Program-made: the position numbers and the translations under genes | Assembly: GCA_027621355.1 (NCBI GenBank) | Contig: JAQCBZ010000004.1 | Location: forward strand, 1 to 64,000 | DNA length: 64,000 nucleotides | Direction: 5' to 3' | From: Bacteroidota bacterium | GTDB taxonomy: Bacteria > Bacteroidota > Rhodothermia > Balneolales > Balneolaceae | Shown: positions 36,415-43,720 of the stretch, in pieces | Position numbering within the stretch: position 1 is the first letter of the stretch | Layout of the letters: each line of letters begins with the position of its first letter | The notes under the pieces: generated by a model | The model's input: the letters and a program-made list of their open reading frames with translations, nothing else | What the model was told of the DNA's origin: nothing | The model's database searches: none

Positions 36415-37242
36415 TTACTGAATTGAATAGATCCGGACATAATCCACCATCATCTGTTGTGGAAATTTTGTCTCTTGTGTTGGGAAGCCAACATAGTTGC
36501 CCCCTACTGCCACATTAAGCAGTAAGAAAAAGGGTTGATCAAACACCCAGTCACCCGAAACATCGTCGGGCGTGACTCGTTGGTAGAGATAGTCATTCAC
36601 AAAAAAATCTATGCGCTCAGGATGCCACTCCACAGCATAGACAAAGAAATCTGCATCAAAGCGTGCGTTGGTGAGTGAGTAGGATTGAGTCACGGGATTG
36701 CTACCCGAATACCCAGGGCCATGCAAGGATCCATGAATCACTTGAGGCAGCTGTCCTCGCATTTCCATAATGTCAATCTCGCCAGATTGAGGCCATCCAA
36801 CCTCGTCGATATTTTGCCCTAACATCCAAAAGGCTGGCCATATCCCTGGGCCATACGGATTTTGTATTCGTGCTTCGATGCGTCCAAATCGTTTGGTGAT
36901 TTTACCCTGTGTCTTGAGCCGTGCAGAGGTAAAAGGCATGCCACCGAATGACTCTTGGTGTGCTTGGATCACCAGGTGGCCGCTTCCGTCTAGCGCAACA
37001 TTTTTAGATCTATCAGTGTAGTACTGCAACTCTTGATTTCCCCAGCCATCGGTGCCCGTACCAATCTCCATTGTCCAATATTGAAAGGATGGTTGAGAGC
37101 CCTCGGCCCCATCAAATTCATCAGACCAAACAAGTTCTAACGTTTGTTCTGGAAACAGTTGGGTCGTACTAGGGGTACATGCCTCAAATAATAGGACGAA
37201 ACTCAGACTTGTAAGGACTATTCCTGATAGACGAATATTCAT
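36415..37242 (-). CDS. GH16 beta-glucanase (laminarinase-like) lipoprotein
   Basis: 275 aa from ATG 37242 (MNIRLSGIVLTSLSFVLLFE). The signal ends in a lipobox LLFEAC, so the mature protein is probably an anchored lipoprotein. The GH16 jelly-roll domain starts LELVWSDEFDG, and the catalytic motif ExDxxE is seen as GEIDIMEMRG at about residue 139, preceded by WPAFWMLGQN. The family cleaves beta-1,3(4)-glucans such as laminarin. It is last in a minus-strand group with the broken carbohydrate-binding gene; the island repeat touches its stop codon. Confidence 0.92.
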   Translation of the reverse strand: MNIRLSGIVLTSLSFVLLFEACTPSTTQLFPEQTLELVWSDEFDGAEGSQPSFQYWTMEIGTGTDGWGNQELQYYTDRSKNVALDGSGHLVIQAHQESFGGMPFTSARLKTQGKITKRFGRIEARIQNPYGPGIWPAFWMLGQNIDEVGWPQSGEIDIMEMRGQLPQVIHGSLHGPGYSGSNPVTQSYSLTNARFDADFFVYAVEWHPERIDFFVNDYLYQRVTPDDVSGDWVFDQPFFLLLNVAVGGNYVGFPTQETKFPQQMMVDYVRIYSIQ

Positions 37243-37254
37243 GTAGATCACCAC

Positions 37255-37562
37255 CTATCGATGAAAATAAACATTGGTCATATAGACCGTGGGTAGACTC
37301 CCAGAAATCACGAGTTGAGCCATGTTTGTTCGATTGGTTAGGCCTGTAAATTGGCTCAACGGGATATCTAAGGTGACCCACCAGATACACCAGCAAAATC
37401 GGCAAAATAGGTTGTCCAACTTGTTAGATCACCTGTGCTAAAGTCACCATTGGCGATAATATTGTCTTGCGCTGACGCGGTTGTACCCGCAAGTGTTATC
37501 GCGCTAAGAATGAGCAAAAAAGAGAGTTTAGGCTGTGAAATAGATTGTAGAGCTCTTTTCAT
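37255..37562 (-). pseudogene. Remnant of a carbohydrate-binding secreted protein
   Basis: The frame opens at ATG 37562 with a signal peptide (LSFLLILSAITLAGTTASAQ) and the start of a CBM4/9-like module, NIIANGDFSTGDLTSWTTYF, then stops at about 37368. Directly after, in another frame, the sequence reads WVTLDIPLSQFTGLTNRTNM and AQLVISGSLPTVYMTNVYFH, ending with TAG at 37255. That is a typical C-terminus of glucan-binding modules. So the middle of the module is missing and the two ends are out of frame. It lies 12 bases before the GH16 start and was probably its partner. Confidence 0.7.
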
Positions 37563-37680
37563 AGAGGAAGATTAAAGTGTTAATAATATTGGTCCTAGAA
37601 TTCAACCAAATGTTAAAGTAGCATTTTTTTTCTAAGCATCAAGACTCGTCAAGGCTTTACATGCATACAACTCTTGAAAC

Positions 37681-38532
37681 TCAGAAATGGTTCACTGGAT
37701 ATACACCAAGTACACGTGACGATTCAATGATCTCTTGTTGTTCAAGAGAGTTCAACGACGATACAATCTCTGGAAGAGAGGTCTTAGAACTTAGCTCCAT
37801 ATCACAGTAGAATCGGTATCTCCAAGGCACTTCTGGAACTGGACGACTTTCAATTTTAGTTAGATTCCACCCGCTAGCTTTCATCGCAACTAGTGCATCC
37901 GCAAGTGCACCTGAATCATGAGAAGTCTCAAATGAGATCGACCCTTTCTTACTCTCTATGTTTGTGAGGCCTGGGTGCACCCCCTCGCTTTCGTTTGCAA
38001 GTACCCAAAAGCGAGTTTGATTGGTCGCATCTTGTTGGATAGAGCGCGCTGCAATCGACATCCCATACACATTAGCTGCCAATGCACTTCCAATTGCAGC
38101 GACATGGGTTGCCGACTGGTCCATGATCCATTTTGCAGCACCGGCTGTGTCGGAAACCTCGATTCGATCCCAGGCTAACTGGTTTCGCAGATACCCCCTG
38201 CATTGATCTAATGCCATAGGATGACTTCGAACTTCGGTGATGCTATCAATCGTAGCATCTGGGTGAATTAACAAACATTGTTGAACAGACAGATAAACTT
38301 CCGCCACAATCTGTAGGTTTACTCGTTCAAAATGATCAAGATTTCCAACGATCGTGCCCACATTGGAGTTTTCAATAGCGACCACCCCATATTCAGCACG
38401 TCGTTGCTCCACATCATCGAACACCTCACCAAAGTGGTCTCGTCCCAGCCACCGTTGATCCTGTCCAAAGTATCCTATCGCAACTTCATGGTGGAAAGAA
38501 CCTTCAATTCCTTGAAAACTAATTGTATTCAT
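37681..38532 (-). CDS. pheA: Prephenate dehydratase
   Basis: 283 aa. It converts prephenate to phenylpyruvate for phenylalanine synthesis. It starts ISFQGIEGSFHHEVAIGYF, has YGVVAIENSNVGTI (about 49), the catalytic NQTRFWVLA (about 171), and a C-terminal ACT domain with TKIESRPVPEVPWRYRFYC, whose ESRP motif binds the phenylalanine effector. No chorismate mutase domain is fused. It starts 14 bases after a strong terminator hairpin, and a small aromatic-rich frame overlaps its ATG (see findings). Confidence 0.95.
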   Translation of the reverse strand: MNTISFQGIEGSFHHEVAIGYFGQDQRWLGRDHFGEVFDDVEQRRAEYGVVAIENSNVGTIVGNLDHFERVNLQIVAEVYLSVQQCLLIHPDATIDSITEVRSHPMALDQCRGYLRNQLAWDRIEVSDTAGAAKWIMDQSATHVAAIGSALAANVYGMSIAARSIQQDATNQTRFWVLANESEGVHPGLTNIESKKGSISFETSHDSGALADALVAMKASGWNLTKIESRPVPEVPWRYRFYCDMELSSKTSLPEIVSSLNSLEQQEIIESSRVLGVYPVNHF

Positions 38533-38539
38533 TCCTCAA

Positions 38540-38574
38540 AATAAAAAACCCTGGCATGATCCATACCAGGGTTT
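38540..38574 (-). terminator. Intrinsic terminator between the TonB receptor and pheA
   Basis: On the minus strand AAACCCTGG (38574-38566) pairs with CCAGGGTTT (38554-38546) around an 11-base loop, followed by TTTTTTATTTT. A second hairpin (CCTTGGG/CCCAAGG, 38585-38614) lies just before it. It would end the receptor transcript, or act as an attenuator of pheA, whose start codon is only 14 bases beyond the stem. Confidence 0.8.
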
Positions 38575-38636
38575 CACATGGGGTCCTTGGGCTCGCGTCG
38601 TGCGATACCCAAGGCTCTCTTGATCAGACGATACGT

Positions 38637-41405
38637 CTAGAAGTCAAATTTCAATCCAGCGTTCATGCGGATGCTATAGTACTCAGCCTGCATGGTATAA
38701 TCTTGGAATCCTTGATAGTAGCGAAGTGGCTGGTTGGTTAGGTTGTTTGCCTCTACGAAGAATCTCAGCTTCGGAGTGATCGTATACGCAGCATTTGCAT
38801 CAACAAATGTCTGCTCATCATAGTAGCGATCAAATGCGGCCTCTTCACCAATTTCGTCTACGTAATCACTTGTATAGTTGAGTGACACACGCGCAGAGAA
38901 CTTCGCGTCTTCGTATGATAGCGACGCATTGAGTGTGTTCTCAGCCGTTCCAGGCAGGTCAAGGTCGTCGCGCACTTCCCCATCTTCGTTGCGAATCCCA
39001 TCCGCACTACTCGTGACATACGTGTAGTTTAGGTAGATACCTAGGTTTGAGAGTGCACCAGGAAGGAAATCTAGCTGTCGTTGAATAGCAATCTCAGCAC
39101 CAAATAATGACGCATCATCCCCATTTTTTGGTTGGAATCGTGAGTCAAACGTGTTGCTAGTCACTGGGTCTACATAATCTTTGTCTTCAAACACATAGAT
39201 ATAGTTCTGAAGGGATTTGAAGAACACACCCCCAGAGATTAGACCGACATTGCTGAAATAGCGCTCCGCCATGAAATCGAAGTTCATCGACGTGGTAGGC
39301 TCAAGAAGTGGATTCCCTTCACCAAGCTCATTATCCTCGCGATTTACGGCACGGTATGGAACCAAATCGTAGTAATTTGGACGTGCAATGGTGTTGGTCC
39401 ATGCCGCACGAATAACGGTATTGGCATCCACAGCAAATCGAGCATTTAAGCCTGGCATCACATTGCTGTAATTCTCTGTATTGCTGATCCCTTCGCGAGA
39501 CGCAGCTTCGTCGAAGTCACCATCTTCGTCCAATACAAGCTGGTTTCCAGTATAATCAATCTCTGTAGCTTCGAGTCGCACACCTGCAATCACGGAGAAG
39601 CGATCATTAAACGCATAGTTGGTCATGGCATACCCACCTACGACTGTTTCAGTGGCTTCAAAGTTATCTGCGAAATACTCATCATAGACCGCTTCTTTCT
39701 CAAACAATGAGCTGTTTTGAAGATCTAAATCACCAAGAAGTCTTTCGGACGCGAAGTTTCCAGACTTGTAGTTACCTGCTTCATAGTCAGAAAGGGTTTT
39801 GTCAATGGAACCTGCTGAGGCCATTGTTGCAAGTTGATCCTCTAGTGATCCAATTGGCTTATACTCGAAGAAATCATTATCACGTAACTTATCTTTCTGC
39901 TTGAAAGATGCTCCAGCTTTGAGGTATGAAGCGTACTCTCCAACAGGTAGCTCGAGGTTCAAGCGAAAGGATTTGTCGATATCTTCTGTGTACTGACGCT
40001 CTTCTGTAATCTCATCTAGTTCCATATTTCCACCATCAAACGATTGTTCTTCGATGACAGGGAATTTTGTGTTCGAAGGGTCAAATGCAATCAGTACTTT
40101 ATCATCGGATTCAAAAGCAATGTATCGCTCATTGGGACGTTTTTCAGAAGCTTTGGCGTACGCACCTACCCAGTCAACTTCGATTCCAGAGGAGGTTACA
40201 TGCTGGCCGGCTAAAGAGTATGCCATAGCACGTTGATCCTCGAGTCGTCGGTAATCTACTCTGTCGTTACCCACACCACCTTTTGTCTCTCTTTGGATTC
40301 GTGCCAAAGCGGTTCCGTTCCCTTGATCATCGAATCGATCAAAATCTACTCGGAAACGATTTTCCCAGTCATCACGGTGGTTGTAGAGAGCTTTGAACGT
40401 TATGGAGTTATTCTCATTAAATGCGTAGTCAATCGTGGTTGAAACAGAACGGCGGATGCGCTGCAATTCATACAATCGAATTTGAAATTCATCCAATTCA
40501 CCTCCATCCCATTCACCCTCATAATTGTGGGATCCAAGTTTGTGGTCATGGATAGAGCCAGAGACAATTACGCCCAATTTGCCGTTGGCAAAACGATTAC
40601 CTACAACTACGGACCCAAGATAGATGGGCTCATCGCGAAGGAAATTATATCCAGAGCCTAACGTACCAGAAACACGAAGGCCATTTGGAGCAGCACGTGT
40701 AATCAAGTTCACAGAAGCACCAATCGCATCGGCGTCCATATCTGGAGTGACCGCTTTGTTCACTTCAATAGATTGGATCATATCGGCAGGGACGAGGTCA
40801 AGTTGAACGGTACGAGATTCAGCCTCTGCAGAAGGGATACGCTCACCATTAATCGTTACTGAGTTGAGGCGAGGCGCTGTACCACGGATCAAACCGAAAC
40901 GCGCTTCCCCTTGATCCACCTGCGTAGTGATTCCTGGGATTCGCTTCAGAGCGTCCCCAACGTTCGCATCAGGGAATCGACCCACTTGGTCAGATGCGAC
41001 TACATTGGTGATATTTGCGTTCGCTTTTTGTTGGTTAAGAGCAGCTGCTTGTCCACGCAGGCCTATACCAAGGACAACAACTTCATCGCCTTCAAGAACA
41101 CCAGACTCTAAAACGACTTCAAGAGCTGTGGTCTGAAAGGCTTCAATTTCAAATGTAATTTCAGCAGCTTGGTAGCCTATATAAGAAACAACTAATACAT
41201 GCTCTCCTGCAGGGAGCCCTGAGAGGCGAAATTCTCCAAATTGATTGGCTGACGTTCCGAATGTGGTGCCTTCAACTTGAATGGTTGCGCCCGGAAGAGC
41301 TAAATTGCTTTCGCTGTCAAGTACGACACCCGTTAGTTGACCCGTTTGGGCATAAGAAAATGCTCCTATTAACAGAGCAAAAAAGGTTGTAGCTAAGGTT
41401 TTCAT
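38637..41405 (-). CDS. TonB-dependent outer-membrane receptor
   Basis: 922 aa from ATG 41405 (MKTLATTFFALLIGAFSYAQ, a signal peptide); the upstream ATG at 41438 adds 11 residues. An N-terminal carboxypeptidase-like domain (TGVVLDSESNLALPGATIQV, about 22-105) is followed by the plug with GRFPDANVGDALKRIPGITT and INGERIPSAEAESRTVQLD, then a 22-strand barrel ending in Phe (GLKFDF). The plug pattern is that of the Xanthomonas/Caulobacter-type receptors, several of which take up glycans. With GH16 nearby, a glucan is a reasonable guess. No SusD-like partner is present. Confidence 0.92.
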   Translation of the reverse strand: MKTLATTFFALLIGAFSYAQTGQLTGVVLDSESNLALPGATIQVEGTTFGTSANQFGEFRLSGLPAGEHVLVVSYIGYQAAEITFEIEAFQTTALEVVLESGVLEGDEVVVLGIGLRGQAAALNQQKANANITNVVASDQVGRFPDANVGDALKRIPGITTQVDQGEARFGLIRGTAPRLNSVTINGERIPSAEAESRTVQLDLVPADMIQSIEVNKAVTPDMDADAIGASVNLITRAAPNGLRVSGTLGSGYNFLRDEPIYLGSVVVGNRFANGKLGVIVSGSIHDHKLGSHNYEGEWDGGELDEFQIRLYELQRIRRSVSTTIDYAFNENNSITFKALYNHRDDWENRFRVDFDRFDDQGNGTALARIQRETKGGVGNDRVDYRRLEDQRAMAYSLAGQHVTSSGIEVDWVGAYAKASEKRPNERYIAFESDDKVLIAFDPSNTKFPVIEEQSFDGGNMELDEITEERQYTEDIDKSFRLNLELPVGEYASYLKAGASFKQKDKLRDNDFFEYKPIGSLEDQLATMASAGSIDKTLSDYEAGNYKSGNFASERLLGDLDLQNSSLFEKEAVYDEYFADNFEATETVVGGYAMTNYAFNDRFSVIAGVRLEATEIDYTGNQLVLDEDGDFDEAASREGISNTENYSNVMPGLNARFAVDANTVIRAAWTNTIARPNYYDLVPYRAVNREDNELGEGNPLLEPTTSMNFDFMAERYFSNVGLISGGVFFKSLQNYIYVFEDKDYVDPVTSNTFDSRFQPKNGDDASLFGAEIAIQRQLDFLPGALSNLGIYLNYTYVTSSADGIRNEDGEVRDDLDLPGTAENTLNASLSYEDAKFSARVSLNYTSDYVDEIGEEAAFDRYYDEQTFVDANAAYTITPKLRFFVEANNLTNQPLRYYQGFQDYTMQAEYYSIRMNAGLKFDF

Positions 41406-41482
41406 GGTAAGATTGAGCTTAGATTTTGGTATTTGCACAGTGGTGCATGTTACTTGTGAAAGTTTAGCCCTTCAAGGTGTCC

Positions 41483-41514
41483 TTAACGTAATGCGAATGT
41501 TACCATTGCGTTAA
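41483..41514. promoter_or_regulatory. Inverted repeat in the promoter region of the TonB receptor
   Basis: TTAACGTAATG (41483-41493) and CATTGCGTTAA (41504-41514) mirror each other with one mismatch across a 10-base spacer. They lie in the 214-base region between the receptor start (41405) and the divergent usp gene, 78 bases before the receptor ATG. The size and symmetry fit a dimeric repressor site. No regulator gene is adjacent. Confidence 0.35.
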
Positions 41515-41652
41515 CAGGGGCTGTGCAATTGGGTCCTTTATCTTGTATGTTGAGGTGTGTAATATTCTTTGACCCGAGCAGTATTTTGTATTGTTTGCGC
41601 CCTGATATTGCCGCTGTAACCTGAACGTCACCAAATCCTTGGGAGGGAGATC

Positions 41653-42639
41653 ATGGACTCTATTATTCAAAATATTCTTGTGCCAACGGACTTCTCTAAA
41701 AGTTCTGAGAAGGCGTATATCGTGGCAGCCAATCTAGCCAAGACCTACGGAGCGACGGTAGACTTTCTTCACATTATCCCAACGCTGAAGTATTTCCGAG
41801 AGAGCGTAAACAAAATGGGAATCCCTTTTGATATGGATGAGGAGTTTTATCCACATGCTCAAAGAGATGCGAAACATCGAATGGAACAAGCGGCACAGGA
41901 TTATTTGAAAGAAGAGCATCGAGGGGAGCTATACACAGCCATTGAACCCCGTACTGCAGGAGCGATAGCACAATTCGCAGATAAACACAGCCACGATCTT
42001 ATCGTTGTTGGCGAGCGAGGCGCAGGAGAGACCCACTGGTTTAGAGGGTCCACCACTGAAAGATTGATTCGCCAAGCCAAAGTCCCTGTGTTCGCTGTCG
42101 ATGATTCGTTTCAAATCGAGTCTATCAAGAAGATTCTCGTCCCGACGGATGGAAGCCATTTGTCTCTCCAGGCACTGAAAATGGCCTTACCCCTAGCCGT
42201 GACGTTCAAAGCGTCTATTGAGTTGTTTCATGTCCTAGAGCTCTATGGTGTGTCTTGGGATGATGTACCTCGACAGCCTGATCAAGATGAGGAGAGTCAT
42301 GCAAGAGTCGCCATACTTAATCAGATCACTACCTTGCTGGAAAAAAATGGCGCCTTTGATGGGGTAAGCTTCGCTAAAAAATCAGAGACAGAGCCCCTCT
42401 CCTTTGGATTTAGCATGGGCTCAGATACAGTCTCCGTGCCGTGTGATTTGAATGTGGCGCGGGGGGTTTCTGCTCACTACGAAATTGAACGCGAGGCGGT
42501 GGATGCTGCCGACATGGTCATCATGGCAACACATGGACACAGCGGACTTGCCCATTTGATCCTGGGATCCACCGCTGAGAAAGTGGCTCAATACGTTAAG
42601 AAGCCGGTTCTGACTGTTCGGCCCGAAGGACTTGAATAA
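41653..42639 (+). CDS. Tandem universal stress protein
   Basis: 328 aa with two Usp domains. The first (IQNILVPTDFSKSSEKAYIV) ends in VVGERGAGETHWFRGSTTER. The second (IKKILVPTDGSHLSLQALKM) ends in MATHGHSGLAHLILGSTAEK. Both carry the G-2x-G-9x-GS/T nucleotide-binding pattern, best preserved in the second. The segment at about 235-270 is an insertion. A strong GGAGGGAG site precedes ATG 41653. It is a stress-response protein of general role. Its last 44 bases overlap the convergent DUF368 gene. Confidence 0.93.
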   Translation: MDSIIQNILVPTDFSKSSEKAYIVAANLAKTYGATVDFLHIIPTLKYFRESVNKMGIPFDMDEEFYPHAQRDAKHRMEQAAQDYLKEEHRGELYTAIEPRTAGAIAQFADKHSHDLIVVGERGAGETHWFRGSTTERLIRQAKVPVFAVDDSFQIESIKKILVPTDGSHLSLQALKMALPLAVTFKASIELFHVLELYGVSWDDVPRQPDQDEESHARVAILNQITTLLEKNGAFDGVSFAKKSETEPLSFGFSMGSDTVSVPCDLNVARGVSAHYEIEREAVDAADMVIMATHGHSGLAHLILGSTAEKVAQYVKKPVLTVRPEGLE

Positions 42640-43702
42640 GCGTCGTTAGGGCAAGGCCTGCGAGGATTCCGCCAAGACCTTGCCACGGGCGGGTGTTATT
42701 GGAGGGCCAAAAAGGTCCCGAAGCCGTCATTTTTCTGGATACTTCTTCGATAAGCACATCTGAATCACCCTCTACATGGGTTTGAAGAGCCGCGTCGGTT
42801 GCGCTTTCCGTTTGTGAGACTATTCTGCGAAACGTCATGGCAAAGGGATCTATAGCCTGCTCTTGGAGCTCCAGGACTAAAGGATCTTGGCTAGAAACCG
42901 TGAATGTTTCCTCCACTGTTTCTGTGATCACACGTTCCTGCCACGGCCATAAGACCACAAGGGAACCAATCAAAAAGCCAATCAATGTCATCATGGTTGG
43001 ATGATGGGCTCGCTGAAGAAGCCAACTCAAGAACCGTGCGAATAACGCAAGTCCAAGCGCAGCACCTAAGCCAAAAGGGATCAAGGCTGCAAGTGCATCC
43101 ATTGTGAAGGGGCCTCCTAGGTCACCAATTTTTGATAAAATAAACTCATATTTCTTGAGGACAAGCAAGATGTATGACCCAGAGATTCCAGGCAAAATCA
43201 TTGCGCATATAGCCACAGACCCACTCAAGAACAAAAACCATACGTCATCGGGTGTGTCAGCGGGGACAGTGGTCACAACTAACCCACCAAAGGCTGCACC
43301 TCCCAAGACAAAAAGGATGTGCCACCACTTTCGTTCGTGTCGTGGCATTCCTAACAGGATAATGGCGATAGAGCCCACGATGAGGCCAAAAAAGACTCCA
43401 TAGACAAGCTCTGGGTGGCTCATCATATAGCGTGGTAGAGGAAAGCCCTTGGTAAAAAAAGCAATCGCCGAGGCGATTCCTGTACCGAGCAACCCGAGAA
43501 AGACCCAATCAATACGGCGAAACGCATCCGCCCATCGCAGTTTGACAAGGTCTTGGGCAAAGGCAAGATTAAACGACTTGATGGCCGCGAGCAGTGGCGC
43601 ATAAATCCCTGTAATAAGGGCCATGGTTCCACCACTCACACCCGGCACAATGTCCGCTGCCCCCATTAAAAACCCCTTGAGGGCAAGAACAAGTCGTTTC
43701 AC
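42596..43702 (-). CDS. DUF368 family polyprenyl-phosphate transporter
   Basis: 368 aa, polytopic. The two family signatures, GAADIVPGVSGGTMALITG (about 14-32) and ICAMILPGISGSYILLVLKK (about 190-209), form the inverted repeat typical of DUF368. Members of this family have been identified as carriers recycling undecaprenyl phosphate across the membrane for cell-wall synthesis. A non-conserved extracytoplasmic stretch (about 265-330, Thr/Glu/Gln-rich) precedes the last membrane segment. The 3' end overlaps the usp gene on the other strand. It follows the metalloprotease gene after 18 bases. Confidence 0.88.
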   Translation of the reverse strand: MKRLVLALKGFLMGAADIVPGVSGGTMALITGIYAPLLAAIKSFNLAFAQDLVKLRWADAFRRIDWVFLGLLGTGIASAIAFFTKGFPLPRYMMSHPELVYGVFFGLIVGSIAIILLGMPRHERKWWHILFVLGGAAFGGLVVTTVPADTPDDVWFLFLSGSVAICAMILPGISGSYILLVLKKYEFILSKIGDLGGPFTMDALAALIPFGLGAALGLALFARFLSWLLQRAHHPTMMTLIGFLIGSLVVLWPWQERVITETVEETFTVSSQDPLVLELQEQAIDPFAMTFRRIVSQTESATDAALQTHVEGDSDVLIEEVSRKMTASGPFWPSNNTRPWQGLGGILAGLALTTLIQVLRAEQSEPAS

Positions 43703-43720
43703 GCTACGTAGCTCCTCCTA

